From Pseudidiomarina donghaiensis (GTDB lineage Bacteria > Pseudomonadota > Gammaproteobacteria > Enterobacterales > Alteromonadaceae): 64,000 nucleotides of DNA. Location: contig NZ_FPCF01000005.1 of the NCBI RefSeq assembly GCF_900116895.1, positions 1-64,000 of the forward strand. The letters run 5' to 3'. The notes under the pieces are model-generated. The model made no database searches. It saw only the letters and a program-made list of their open reading frames with translations, and was not told the DNA's origin. Made by a program: the position numbers and the translations under genes. Position 1 is the stretch's first letter, and each line of letters begins with the position of its first letter. Positions 1-10,072 of this stretch are shown piece after piece.

Positions 1-2
1 CA

Positions 3-815
3 GGGAGATGGGTCAGTGTTTATGCCGTGCCGAAGATGGACTGTCCATCAGAAGAACGAATGATTCGCCTAGCCCTGAACGGCTTTGAGGAGATTCGGGC
101 GCTGTCCTTCGACTTGTCGAACCGCCGGCTGAAGGTCGTGCATGACGGCGAGGTCGAGCCCGTCACCTCGAAACTGAAGACCTTGGGGCTAGGCGCCTCG
201 CTTCAGGAAACCGTCGCTGCAAATCCGGAGACCATCAAGGCCGCCGAGTTTTCGGCAGCTTCTGCTAAGCAAGAATCCGGGACCCTGCGCTGGTTGCTCG
301 GCATCAATGCACTTCTGTTCGTGGTGGAAATGACTGCCGGTCTGATCGCCCGGTCCACCGGCCTGATTGGAGAATCCCTGGACAATTTTGCCGATGCGGC
401 GGTGTACGGGCTTGCCCTTTATGCGGTTGGACATAGCGTGAAAATGCAGGTACGTGCCGCGCATCTTGCTGGTGTACTGCAACTGATCTTGGCTGTGGGC
501 GTGCTCGTAGAGGTGGTGAGACGCTTTGTATTCGGTAGTGAGCCTGAATCGCTGGTGATGATGGCTATCGCATTCGTCGCATTGATTGCCAATACCAGTT
601 GTCTGCTGCTCATATCCAAACATCGGGAAGGCGGGGCGCACATGAAGGCAAGCTGGATATTCTCGGCCAACGACGTGGTGATCAACCTGGGGGTCATCAC
701 CGCCGGCGCCCTGGTCGCGTGGACCGGTTCCAATTATCCGGATCTGATTATCGGCACCATCGCGGGGGGCATTGTACTTAACGGTGCCAGACGCATTTTG
801 GCGTTGAAGGGTTAA
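3..815 (+). CDS. Cation diffusion facilitator-type efflux protein, 5' end at or beyond the window edge
   Basis: This is a membrane cation transporter related to CzcD, probably exporting divalent metals such as Cd, Zn or Co. The reading frame is open to the left edge; a GTG at 27 could start it, but the frame continues upstream and the protein is normally a little longer, so I treat it as 5'-partial. The N-terminal ~70 residues look like a degenerate heavy-metal-associated domain (KMDCPSEE near the start, like the GMDC metal motif of HMA domains). From about residue 85 there are five to six membrane segments, with the family-typical acidic stretch ESLDNFADAAVYG in the second and an ND pair near the fifth. 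It ends 3 bp before lspA, consistent with co-transcription as resistance cargo. Substrate cannot be told from sequence. Confidence 0.82.
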   Translation, partial: GRWVSVYAVPKMDCPSEERMIRLALNGFEEIRALSFDLSNRRLKVVHDGEVEPVTSKLKTLGLGASLQETVAANPETIKAAEFSAASAKQESGTLRWLLGINALLFVVEMTAGLIARSTGLIGESLDNFADAAVYGLALYAVGHSVKMQVRAAHLAGVLQLILAVGVLVEVVRRFVFGSEPESLVMMAIAFVALIANTSCLLLISKHREGGAHMKASWIFSANDVVINLGVITAGALVAWTGSNYPDLIIGTIAGGIVLNGARRILALKG

Positions 816-818
816 ATA

Positions 819-1331
819 ATGCTCATTATTGGCAAAAAGCTCTCGCCGTATGCCCTATTGTCCATATCGGGCCTGCTGGCAGCGTCTGATCAGGCCATAA
901 AATGGCTGGTGCAACAATCAATGGCATATGGCGAGTCTATTTCAGTGACCTCATTCTTTAACTGGGTACACGTATGGAATACCGGTGCCGCATTCAGTCT
1001 TTTTGCGAATGGTGGAGGCTGGCAGCGCTACTTTTTTATCGGAATCGCGGTAGTGGTCTCGATTTTTCTGATCAAGCTGATCCTTGAAAATCGTCATAAA
1101 GGAGAAGCCATCGCTTACAGTCTTATCCTCGGTGGCGCCATGGGCAACCTAATTGACCGGGTCTTTCGCGGCTATGTTGTGGATTCCTTTGATTTCTATT
1201 GGCGAGACTGGCATTGGCCGGCCTTCAACCTGGCTGATATTGCAATTGTCCTCGGTGCCTTACTTTTAGTTTCCAGCAGCTTGTTGGGTAAAAAAGCAAA
1301 CACCAATGCCGAGTCGGATGGATCTGACTGA
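819..1331 (+). CDS. lspA: Lipoprotein signal peptidase (signal peptidase II), mobile-element copy
   Basis: LspA cleaves the signal peptide of diacylglyceryl-modified prolipoproteins in the inner membrane. The protein is 170 residues, normal for the family, with four membrane segments. It shows the conserved NTGAAFS motif, the GNLIDR...VVDSFDF block holding one catalytic Asp, and FNLADI holding the second. It begins 3 bp after the cation-efflux gene and is followed 21 bp later by the transposase remnant. This is the accessory lspA typical of ISPpu12-type elements, not the housekeeping copy, which normally sits with ileS/ribF. Its role in metal resistance is not established; it may simply be carried along or mature a lipoprotein of the cargo. 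Confidence 0.93.
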   Translation: MLIIGKKLSPYALLSISGLLAASDQAIKWLVQQSMAYGESISVTSFFNWVHVWNTGAAFSLFANGGGWQRYFFIGIAVVVSIFLIKLILENRHKGEAIAYSLILGGAMGNLIDRVFRGYVVDSFDFYWRDWHWPAFNLADIAIVLGALLLVSSSLLGKKANTNAESDGSD

Positions 1332-1352
1332 CACCTACGCCTATACAACACC

Positions 1353-1615
1353 ATGACCGAACTTCCCGACAACATCCTTCACCTGCCGCAATACCAAGTA
1401 CTGGGCTGCAAATCAACCGACTGGCCAAGGACAAGAACCGTGAAGGGCGCGATTACTCCTTCGAGGTGATGCGGGCACGAATGCTCTACACCACGAAGCA
1501 CAAGAAGAAGGCACCGACTGCGAAGGTCTCTCCTTTCTACAAGAAAACCATCGGTTACGGACTGCCGGACTTCGCAGAGGAACTCAACTACGGAGTCGAT
1601 CTATCAACCATCTGA
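1353..1615 (+). pseudogene. ISL3-family transposase, internally deleted and frameshifted
   Basis: An ATG at 1353 opens an N-terminus of ISL3 type (MTELPDNILHLPQYQVLG), but this frame stops after about 40 codons. From about 1406 a different frame encodes a C-terminal transposase-like tail (LQINRLAKDKNREGRD ... ending YGVDLSTI) that runs to the TGA at 1613-1615. So the first ~18 codons are joined, out of frame, to the last ~70 codons; the central catalytic region is missing. The junction falls near 1400-1410. ISL3 transposases are normally around 400 residues or more, so most of the gene is gone and no active enzyme can be made. Confidence 0.75.
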
Positions 1616-1628
1616 GGGTGGTATCAGA

Positions 1629-1654
1629 TTGATGGGGTGAAGGTGCCCCATCAA
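1629..1654. repeat. 9-bp perfect hairpin at the end of the transposase remnant
   Basis: TTGATGGGG (1629-1637) is the exact reverse complement of CCCCATCAA (1646-1654), with an 8-nt loop. It lies 13 bp after the remnant stop and overlaps the terminal repeat. It could be a terminator for the element's operon, though no U-run follows, or part of the structured IS end. Confidence 0.5.
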
Positions 1655-1673
1655 CCATTAAATCCGTATACCC
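1650..1673. repeat. Probable right terminal inverted repeat of the ISL3-family element
   Basis: Read inward on the minus strand the end begins GGGTATACGGATTTAATGG, with the GGG start usual for ISL3 ends. It lies 35 bp beyond the transposase stop, and base composition turns AT-rich just outside. The matching left repeat is outside the window, so the 24-bp length is inferred from what is known of ISPpu12. Confidence 0.55.
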
Positions 1674-1781
1674 CTTAAAAAGACGTATTTTGAGCTAGCA
1701 GATTGACCATTTTAAGGTAACCAACAGGTCACAATGTTGTGGTAATATCGCTGACAAATTTACACAGTTAGAGTATTTTAC

Positions 1782-3002
1782 ATGCGGTATTTTGGGGTTA
1801 TTTTCCTTACGCTTTTTGTAACGGGTGTTGCGACAGCAAACACAGCGCAACCCAACAGCGAGCAAACGGTTGTGCTTATCTCAATTGACGGTTTTCGCCA
1901 CGACTACATTGAGCTGCACGGCGCCCCGAACATTGAGAAAATTGCCCAGCAAGGCATACGCGCTGAAGGGCTTATTCCAGTTTACCCGTCAAAGACGTTT
2001 CCTAACCATTTATCGATTGTGACCGGCCAGTACCCATCAAATCACGGTATTGTGGACAATAACTTTTATGACACTGAGCGCAAGCAACACTACAAAATGG
2101 GCGATGGTGTTCAAGACAGTACTTGGTTAACCACCCTGCCAATCTGGAACTTAGCTGAGTTTCAGGGCGTTAAAGCAGCGACGTTTTTCTGGCCAGAGTC
2201 AGAGGCTCGTATTAACGGCCGCACGGCAAGCTATTTCTACAAATACAGCACGCCAACGCCGAACCGGCAGCGCATTGATCAAATTGTGCAATGGTTAAAG
2301 CTACCGAAGGCGGCGCGGCCGCGTTTGGTCACTGGCTATTTTTCGGTGCTCGACACCATGGGGCATCGCTTTGGGCCCGAAGCACCGCAAGTAGGTAAGG
2401 CGGTACAGCATGTGGACAACCTCATTGGCGAGTTATGGCAGCGCTTGCAAAGCGAAGTGGATGAGCCAGTAAATTTAATTTTGGTGTCTGATCACGGCAT
2501 GTCGCAAATTAAAGCCGATGCGGTGATTGATTACACGACCTTTGCCATTGACGACGAATTATTTGAAGTGGTGAACGGTGCCACGCGCTTGATGATTTAC
2601 GCTCATGAGCATACCACGCCAGAGCAAATTCATAGCCTGAAGCAGCAATTGCAAGCCGCCAACAATGGCCAGTACTGGTTGGAAACTGACCAGCAATTAC
2701 AGCAACTTGGTGTGATTCCCACGACTCGTACGCCAGCAATCGTGCTAGGCACCAAAGCCCCAGCAATATTTACTAGCCGCCCACCAGAAAGCCGCAAAGA
2801 TGGCGGCACACACGGCTATCATTCAAGCCGTGACATGGATGGCATTTTTATCGCCGCTGGGCCGGCAATAAAAGCAAAAACACCGTTGAAGCGCTTTAGC
2901 AATATTCACATTTATCCATTTATGGCGCTGTTGTTGGGGTTAGAGTTACTCACTCCAATCGATGGCGACGCCAAGGTGCTGGCGCCGCTTATTGCTCGTT
3001 AA
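1782..3002 (+). CDS. Exported ectonucleotide pyrophosphatase/phosphodiesterase-like protein (alkaline phosphatase superfamily)
   Basis: This is a periplasmic metallo-phosphodiesterase of the nucleotide pyrophosphatase (NPP) family, which hydrolyses nucleotide or phospholipid phosphodiesters with two Zn ions. The 406-residue protein starts with a Sec signal peptide of about 19 residues ending ATA-NT. It shows the first metal Asp in SIDGFRHDY, the nucleophile Thr in YPSKTFPNH, the DTMGHRFGPE block, the SDHGM metal block and a late THGYH histidine motif, all in the family order and at the normal length. It is monocistronic, flanked by the mobile remnant upstream and mscL facing it. The natural substrate is unknown; no nuclease or lipase specificity can be read from sequence. 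Confidence 0.88.
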   Translation: MRYFGVIFLTLFVTGVATANTAQPNSEQTVVLISIDGFRHDYIELHGAPNIEKIAQQGIRAEGLIPVYPSKTFPNHLSIVTGQYPSNHGIVDNNFYDTERKQHYKMGDGVQDSTWLTTLPIWNLAEFQGVKAATFFWPESEARINGRTASYFYKYSTPTPNRQRIDQIVQWLKLPKAARPRLVTGYFSVLDTMGHRFGPEAPQVGKAVQHVDNLIGELWQRLQSEVDEPVNLILVSDHGMSQIKADAVIDYTTFAIDDELFEVVNGATRLMIYAHEHTTPEQIHSLKQQLQAANNGQYWLETDQQLQQLGVIPTTRTPAIVLGTKAPAIFTSRPPESRKDGGTHGYHSSRDMDGIFIAAGPAIKAKTPLKRFSNIHIYPFMALLLGLELLTPIDGDAKVLAPLIAR

Positions 3003-3026
3003 CTAAATAGCGTTAACTAAGTCGTG

Positions 3027-3473
3027 TTAACCGAGTTCTGAAGTACAGGCTGGGCAACGTGTAGCCGCCAATGGGATGCTAGTGCAGCAATGCGGGCATG
3101 CTTTGGTGGTAGCCGGCGCGGGTTCTTCTTTGGTGCGTAAGCTGTTCATGCCTTTAACCAACCAGAACACCGCAAACGCAACAATGATAAAGCTAATGGT
3201 ATTGGTTATAAATACGCCGTAGTTCATGGTTACCGCACCAGCGCCTTGCGCATCGGCGAGTGCTACATATGGGCCGGGGTTTTCAATACCAGCGCGCAAC
3301 ACAAAAAACATATCGGAAAAATCGACGCCGCCCAATAATAAACCAATAGGGGGCATGATTATGTCGGCCACAAAGCTTTTAACGATGGTACCAAATGCAC
3401 TACCAATAATAATACCCACAGCCATATCTACGACATTGCCTTTTAAGGCAAACTTTTTGAATTCGTTCAACAT
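3027..3473 (-). CDS. mscL: Large-conductance mechanosensitive channel with C-terminal zinc-ribbon-like tail
   Basis: MscL is a homopentameric inner-membrane channel opened by membrane tension on osmotic downshock. The start [20 protein letters not shown] and the TM1 stretch [16 protein letters not shown] are diagnostic, and TM2 lies around residues 75-105. At 148 residues it is slightly longer than E. coli MscL. The last ~28 residues replace the usual C-terminal helix with two CxxC pairs (CPHC and CPAC, 14 residues apart), a rubredoxin/zinc-ribbon-like knuckle. That tail could bind Zn or respond to redox state; this is inference. The gene faces the phosphodiesterase gene (24-bp gap) and is divergent from the diguanylate cyclase. 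Confidence 0.95.
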   Translation of the reverse strand: MLNEFKKFALKGNVVDMAVGIIIGSAFGTIVKSFVADIIMPPIGLLLGGVDFSDMFFVLRAGIENPGPYVALADAQGAGAVTMNYGVFITNTISFIIVAFAVFWLVKGMNSLRTKEEPAPATTKACPHCCTSIPLAATRCPACTSELG

Positions 3474-3594
3474 AGTCGTTATCTCGTGCTACGCTGCTCA
3501 CCCCGTGTGGGCAGTCGCAAAATAAGTTATAGCTCATTAATTGAAATAGATATATTTTAACTATCAAGAACACAGCAAGTAGTGAATCCGCAAC

Positions 3595-4650
3595 ATGATG
3601 AACGTACGTAAAAAATTTCACCCGCACATTGGCGTTGAAAATCCGCAATATCATCAGGTATCGCTTATTTACAGCATATTACTGATTATGGTGGTTTATT
3701 TTGGGCTTATCGGTACATTGAATATTACCTTATTCGATGCGCCGCAGATTGCGCTGTATGACTACATTGGTTTGGTATTGGCAAGCATTATTCTTATTTA
3801 TGTTAGCCGCGGTGGGAACATTCATATTGCCTGTTGGGTGGTTACTTGCGCTTTAGTTTTTGTCTTAATGGCGTTTATGCACATTGCTAAAGGCAATAAT
3901 TATTCGCTGATTTGGCTGTCAATTTTACCGCCCATTGCATTCTTTTTATTAGGCCCGCGCACTGGTTTTATTTTTACCGCAGCGGTATTTGCGTACAGCG
4001 GTTGGTATTTGTATGGAAACTTATCTGCCGGCACTGTTAGCACAACAATGTCTTTAGGCGCCTTGTTCAACTTTATTGAAGTGGCTACCGCGCAGTTATT
4101 TATATTTCGTTTTTATGAGCGCTCACGGCGCCAAGCTTACGCACAAATGCAGAAAATTGCGATTACTGATCCACTTACGAAAGTATTCAACCGATTGTAT
4201 TTAGATAATGCTATTCAGTCGCTACTGGCAGGCTCTGCGCGTACTTTGCAGCCAGTGTCAGTACTATTGTTAGACGTTGATTATTTTAAACGAATTAATG
4301 ATCAGTATGGCCATTTAAAAGGCGATGACGTGTTAGTTAATGTGGCAAAGACAATTACTGATAATGTGCGTGCAGCAGATATTGTCGGGCGATGGGGTGG
4401 GGAAGAGTTTTTAATTCTATGCCCTAACACCACAACCGATGAAGCAGCTCAATTAGCAGAGCGAGTTCGTCAAGCGGTGGGCGCTATGGGTGTTGAAAAT
4501 GAATTAGCGGTCACGGTAAGTATTGGGGTAGCAACGGCTCAGCAATTTAATGACGAAACAGGTGATCGGTTGTTATCCGTTGCCGACAATAATATGTATT
4601 TGGCAAAACAAGCTGGTCGTAACCAGCTTGTCGCGTCATTAACCAATTAA
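3595..4650 (+). CDS. Membrane diguanylate cyclase (GGDEF)
   Basis: It makes c-di-GMP from two GTP. Residues ~25-180 hold six hydrophobic segments forming an N-terminal membrane sensor of no named type. The catalytic GGDEF domain (about 190-350) has DPLTKVFNR at its start and an intact GGEEF active-site motif near residue 268. Five residues before that motif is RAAD, an intact RxxD inhibitory site, so product feedback is expected. An ATG one codon earlier (3595) and the one at 3598 are both possible starts. Its stop overlaps the stop of the convergent upp gene within TTAA. The input signal is unknown. Confidence 0.92.
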   Translation: MMNVRKKFHPHIGVENPQYHQVSLIYSILLIMVVYFGLIGTLNITLFDAPQIALYDYIGLVLASIILIYVSRGGNIHIACWVVTCALVFVLMAFMHIAKGNNYSLIWLSILPPIAFFLLGPRTGFIFTAAVFAYSGWYLYGNLSAGTVSTTMSLGALFNFIEVATAQLFIFRFYERSRRQAYAQMQKIAITDPLTKVFNRLYLDNAIQSLLAGSARTLQPVSVLLLDVDYFKRINDQYGHLKGDDVLVNVAKTITDNVRAADIVGRWGGEEFLILCPNTTTDEAAQLAERVRQAVGAMGVENELAVTVSIGVATAQQFNDETGDRLLSVADNNMYLAKQAGRNQLVASLTN

Positions 4651-5276
4651 CGGGTACCGAAAATTTTATCCCCAGCGTCACCTAAGCCCGGCACAATATA
4701 GCCGTGTTCATTCAAGTGCGAGTCGAGCGCGGCCGCATAAATGTGCACATCTGGGTGGGCTTCTAGCACTTTATCCACACCTTCGGGCGCGGCAACCAGA
4801 ACTAATACGCGAATTTGCTCACAGCCTTTTTGCTTCAGCATATCAATGGTGGCCACCATAGTGCCGCCGGTGGCCAGCATGGGGTCAATAACCAGCGCAA
4901 TGCGTTGGTCAATGTCTTTCACCAGCTTCTGAAAATACGGAACTGGCTCGAGCGTTTCTTCGTCGCGATACAAGCCAACCACGCTCACTTTCGCACTCGG
5001 AATTAGGTCTAATACGCCGTCTAGCATGCCAATGCCTGCCCGCAAGATAGGCACCACAGTCACTTTTTTACCCTTAAGCTTTTGCACTTCAATGGCATCG
5101 CCGCTCCAGCTGGTAATGGTATTTGGCTCAAGTTCAAAGTCGCTGGTGGCCTCATAAGTAAGTAAATTACCTAGCTCGTTTGTGAGTTCACGGAAGCTTT
5201 TGGTGGAAATGTCCGCTTCGCGCATCAGGCCAAGTTTGTGTTGTACCAGTGGGTGTTTGATAACGTGTAGTGGCAT
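4647..5276 (-). CDS. upp: Uracil phosphoribosyltransferase
   Basis: Upp converts uracil and PRPP to UMP in pyrimidine salvage. The 209-residue length is exactly that of the family. Key features are the N-terminal [12 protein letters not shown], the central [10 protein letters not shown], the PRPP-binding block [12 protein letters not shown] and the C-terminal uracil-binding [17 protein letters not shown]. It is monocistronic here, without the common neighbouring uraA permease. Its stop codon shares four bases with the stop of the convergent diguanylate cyclase. Confidence 0.98.
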   Translation of the reverse strand: MPLHVIKHPLVQHKLGLMREADISTKSFRELTNELGNLLTYEATSDFELEPNTITSWSGDAIEVQKLKGKKVTVVPILRAGIGMLDGVLDLIPSAKVSVVGLYRDEETLEPVPYFQKLVKDIDQRIALVIDPMLATGGTMVATIDMLKQKGCEQIRVLVLVAAPEGVDKVLEAHPDVHIYAAALDSHLNEHGYIVPGLGDAGDKIFGTR

Positions 5277-5301
5277 ATGGGGCTTCCGTGTTTCGTGATT
5301 C

Positions 5302-5333
5302 GTGCGCTGCGCTGTTGGTGCGCTGCGCTGTTC
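5302..5333. repeat. Two tandem copies of a 16-bp unit upstream of upp
   Basis: GTGCGCTGCGCTGTT occurs at 5302-5316 and again at 5318-5332, a 16-bp period. It lies in the upp leader, 25 bp before the start codon. It may be a slippage duplication; no regulatory meaning is evident. Confidence 0.7.
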
Positions 5334-5455
5334 GTTATTCGTAGTTTATCAGAAAGTTGAGACTTGTCAGGGCGTAACCTAATTTGGGAATTAGACTTTC
5401 ATCAGGGTTCAAGGTATTAATTGCTTGTACGCATCATAATAAGGATAACAAGAGT

Positions 5456-6220
5456 ATGGCTAAATTATCGCCATTGAAAGCGAAACCACTGCGAAACCCC
5501 GGCGAGTCACTTGAACGCCGATTAATAGGCATCGCTTTCGATAAGGTGCTTTTTCATTTTATGCTGATTGCTGTGATGTTTGTCTTCGTGCTACTTGCAT
5601 GGCTTACGCATCTGCAACAAACTCCCTTGAACCCTTATGTCGCTATGTTCATTGCTGCGCCGGTTGTTGGGTATAGTGCTTATAAAATGTACCTAGGCTT
5701 GAATGAATCAAAAAATATTAAGCTAGGTTTGGCAGGAGAAAAAGCTGTTGGTCAGTTTTTGGAGCGACTACGTTTAGATGGCGCGCAAGTATTTCATGAT
5801 ATTGAAGGTGAAAAATTTAATCTTGATCATGTCGTCATTCACCGCTCTGGCGTTTATGTTATTGAAACAAAAACCATGTCGAAAAGTGATAAACATAAGT
5901 CAGTATTGTTTTATAACGGAAAGCAAATTCTCCGCGGCGGACAGCCTATTCAAAGTGATGCTTTGACCCAGGTAAAAGCTGCAAGCAACTGGCTACATAA
6001 GCAACTTTTTGAGTCGACAGGTAAGCGATTTAATGTGCGCGGAATTGTTGTGTTTCCTGGTTGGTATGTTAAAACCACCGAGTTAGGAAGAACGGCCAAT
6101 GTGTCTGTACTAAATCCATTGGTTTTACCAAATTATATCGGTAAGGCTAAATCACAGTTACGTGATGATGAGGTGCATATGTGTGCTTATCATCTTAGTC
6201 GCTATGTTCGGACTACTTAG
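5456..6220 (+). CDS. Membrane-anchored NERD-domain protein
   Basis: NERD (nuclease-related) domains share the restriction-endonuclease-like fold and are thought to act on DNA, but few have been tested. I chose ATG 5456 because AAGGA lies 10 bases upstream; the frame is open earlier but without a good start. The 254-residue protein has two membrane segments (about 33-51 and 60-80) and then a cytoplasmic NERD domain (about 92-205). The core shows the catalytic-type pattern GEKAVGQFL, LDHVVIHRSGVYVIETKT (Asp, then Glu-x-Lys) and a QVKAA stretch after it. It lies 22 bp before a cytochrome c gene, perhaps in one transcript. The role is unknown; DNA uptake, repair and defence are all possible. Confidence 0.85.
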   Translation: MAKLSPLKAKPLRNPGESLERRLIGIAFDKVLFHFMLIAVMFVFVLLAWLTHLQQTPLNPYVAMFIAAPVVGYSAYKMYLGLNESKNIKLGLAGEKAVGQFLERLRLDGAQVFHDIEGEKFNLDHVVIHRSGVYVIETKTMSKSDKHKSVLFYNGKQILRGGQPIQSDALTQVKAASNWLHKQLFESTGKRFNVRGIVVFPGWYVKTTELGRTANVSVLNPLVLPNYIGKAKSQLRDDEVHMCAYHLSRYVRTT

Positions 6221-6242
6221 CGCAGAAGTGATTGAGGTGATC

Positions 6243-6656
6243 ATGCGTTATATGTTGTTTATGTTTATTTTTTTTGTGGTTGGGTGTAGCGCTTTTCATG
6301 AAACGCCGTCGCCTTTTGGTGACGTAAAATCGCAAGTGCAGGCGTCGCCCGAAGTCATCGCCAAAGGCGCAGAGGTTTTTAAGTATCGCTGTTCGGCGTG
6401 TCACAGTATGGACCCCAATAAAAGCCAGTTTTTTGGGCCGCACTTGGCCGGCTTAGTGGGGCGAAAAATTGCTACCGTTGAAGGCTACAATTTTACTGCA
6501 GCGGTGCAGCAAGAAGATATTATTTGGACCGAGCAGGTGTTGGACGACTGGTTAACACGGCCACAACAAATGGTACCCGACATGTGTATGCCGTTTTTAG
6601 GTTTGCCAAAAGCTGATGATCGTCATGCTTTAATTGAATATATGAAAACCCCATAG
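6243..6656 (+). CDS. Lipoprotein c-type cytochrome (class I)
   Basis: This is a small haem protein for periplasmic electron transfer. From ATG 6243 (GAGG 5 bases upstream) it is 138 residues with a lipoprotein signal peptide ending VVGC at Cys15, so it should be tethered to a membrane facing the periplasm. One haem motif, CSACH, lies at residues 50-54, followed by FGPHLAGLVGR and a Met ligand in DMCMPFLG, as in cytochrome c552/c2-like proteins. An in-frame start further upstream (6162) would overlap the NERD gene and spoil the signal peptide. The next gene is an exported catalase-peroxidase; that this cytochrome feeds it electrons is only a thought. Confidence 0.88.
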   Translation: MRYMLFMFIFFVVGCSAFHETPSPFGDVKSQVQASPEVIAKGAEVFKYRCSACHSMDPNKSQFFGPHLAGLVGRKIATVEGYNFTAAVQQEDIIWTEQVLDDWLTRPQQMVPDMCMPFLGLPKADDRHALIEYMKTP

Positions 6657-6725
6657 AACATACATCTTGTTTGCTACATTTTTGTAGACCTTAAAATCTG
6701 TGCTATGTAGAGATAAGCTCCTGTT

Positions 6726-6745
6726 TTAATCGATTTTTCGATTAA
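6726..6745. repeat. 8-bp perfect inverted repeat in the katG upstream region
   Basis: The 186-bp gap 6657-6842 between the cytochrome and katG holds TTAATCGA (6726-6733), a TTTT loop and TCGATTAA (6738-6745), followed by a T-rich stretch; it could terminate the upstream transcript. A 10-bp palindrome CCTATATAGG lies at 6792-6801, nearer katG, and may be a regulator site. I could not match an OxyR site. Confidence 0.45.
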
Positions 6746-6800
6746 TTTAATCTGTTTTTCTAGTTATGCGTTTTCTCCAGAATCGACTATTCCTATATAG

Positions 6801-9056
<2,256 letters not shown>

Positions 9057-9075
9057 CTAATCACATCGATAGTAT

Positions 9076-9103
9076 AAAGGGAGCTTAGGCTCCCTTTATT
9101 TTT
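9076..9103. terminator. Rho-independent terminator after katG
   Basis: AAAGGGAGC (9076-9084), loop TTAG and GCTCCCTTT (9089-9097) form a perfect 9-bp stem followed by ATTTTT. The A-rich left side means it could also work on the minus strand. It ends only 13 bp before the LysR gene start. Confidence 0.88.
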
Positions 9104-9116
9104 GGAGAAACCACAG

Positions 9117-9992
9117 GTGGCGCGTTCAACCATAGAACAATGGCGTATGTTTAAGGCAGTTGCTGATTTTGGCGGCTTTCAGCAGGCGGCCGATCACGTG
9201 CATAAAAGCCAGTCGACCGTGCACCACGCGGTCAATAAGCTTGAAGAACAACTTGGTGTGCAGCTGATTGAAGTACAGGGTCGTAAAACCACCATTACCC
9301 CAGCCGGTCAGCAGCTGTTGCGCCGCATTACGTATTTGCTAGCCGAAACCGAACGCTTTGAAAACGTGGCGAAGAACCTCAAGCAAGGGGTAGAGTCACG
9401 TTTAGCCATTGCGGTTGATGAGGCCTTTCCGAAAGACGTGCTGTACCAAGCGCTTGCGGAAGTATCAAAAGAGTTTCCGTTGGTTCACATTGAGGTTATT
9501 GAAACCATCTTAAACGGCGCCAATGAGCTGCTTAACAAAGGGGTGGCCGAAATTGCTTTGTCGCCGTTTACCCTCGCTAATGAACTGAGCGAAGACTTGT
9601 GCCAAATGGAGTTTATGGCGGTGTGTGGTGCTAAGCATCCGTTAGCACAAAAGCAAAATGTAAGCCCGGAAGACCTTAAGCAGTATCGCCAAATAGTGTT
9701 GCGCGACTCGGGGCAAGAGCGCCAAATTGATGTGGGTTGGCTTGGCTCAGAGCAGCGCTGGACGGTCAGCCATATGGCCACGTCTATTGAATTGATTCAG
9801 AAAAACTTGGGTTTCGCTTGGCTGCCCAAAACCGCTATTGCTGACTCACTGCAATATGGTTTGCTAACGCCCATTCAGCTTACGCGCGGCGCTACGCGCA
9901 CCTTAAGTTTGTTTTTGAATTTTCGTGATGCGCAAACATTAGGGCCTGTGGCCCGCAGTTTTATTGGCCATGTGCGCTATTTAACAGAATAA
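9117..9992 (+). CDS. LysR-family transcriptional regulator
   Basis: This is a DNA-binding regulator: a winged helix-turn-helix at residues ~5-65 (FQQAADHVHKSQSTVHHAVNKLE recognised as its core, with VHHAVNKLEEQLGVQL) and a substrate-binding effector domain from ~90. I chose GTG 9117, preceded by GGAG at 9 bases; the frame opens at a TTG at 9102 but that leaves no ribosome site. The length, 291 residues, is normal. It lies between the katG terminator and a Fur-boxed receptor, both in the same direction, so its target is unclear; katG, or a distant gene, are the obvious candidates. It lacks the two regulatory Cys residues of OxyR in their usual context, so I do not call it OxyR. Confidence 0.88.
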   Translation: MARSTIEQWRMFKAVADFGGFQQAADHVHKSQSTVHHAVNKLEEQLGVQLIEVQGRKTTITPAGQQLLRRITYLLAETERFENVAKNLKQGVESRLAIAVDEAFPKDVLYQALAEVSKEFPLVHIEVIETILNGANELLNKGVAEIALSPFTLANELSEDLCQMEFMAVCGAKHPLAQKQNVSPEDLKQYRQIVLRDSGQERQIDVGWLGSEQRWTVSHMATSIELIQKNLGFAWLPKTAIADSLQYGLLTPIQLTRGATRTLSLFLNFRDAQTLGPVARSFIGHVRYLTE

Positions 9993-10003
9993 TCAAAAAC
10001 GGT

Positions 10004-10028
10004 ATTGAGAATTGTTCGCATTTGCATT
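10004..10028. promoter_or_regulatory. Candidate Fur box upstream of the siderophore receptor
   Basis: The stretch ATTGAGAATTGTTCGCATT, starting at 10004, resembles overlapping GATAAT-type Fur hexamers (GAGAAT, TTCGCAT, TTGCATT). It lies 45-69 bp before the GTG start of a TonB-dependent receptor. The similar but better site at 20871 supports the reading. Confidence 0.6.
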
Positions 10029-10072
10029 AGGATCGCCACCCTAAGCAAAATTCATCTTTTAGGGGTGCGAAC

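Larger units (their letters stand above)
1..1673 (+). mobile_element. Right part of an ISPpu12-like ISL3-family element with cation-efflux and lspA cargo
   Basis: Three same-strand segments (cation efflux protein, lspA, broken ISL3 transposase) end in a 24-bp AT-rich terminal sequence at 1650-1673. This is the cargo arrangement known from ISPpu12 of the Pseudomonas TOL plasmid, where tnpA travels with lspA, a czcD-like gene and a MerR regulator. The left end, the expected MerR gene and the left inverted repeat lie outside the window, so insertion boundaries and target duplication cannot be checked. Base composition (GC-rich codons such as CTG, GCC, ATC) differs from the TTA/TTG-rich genes that follow at 1782, which supports transfer. 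The transposase is broken, so the copy is probably immobile on its own. Confidence 0.72.

Noticed and set aside
189-641. Long open frames opposite or inside real genes (for example 189-641 minus, 7363-7710 minus, 56611-57051 minus)
   Set aside because: They lie within confidently identified genes, show no domain or ribosome site, and follow the codon pattern of the true frame.
5302-5333. Start of a CRISPR or repeat array upstream of upp
   Set aside because: Only two units, 16-bp period, no spacers, no cas genes anywhere in the window.
9117-9992. LysR regulator as OxyR for katG
   Set aside because: It lacks the conserved OxyR redox Cys pair context and is separated from katG by a strong terminator.
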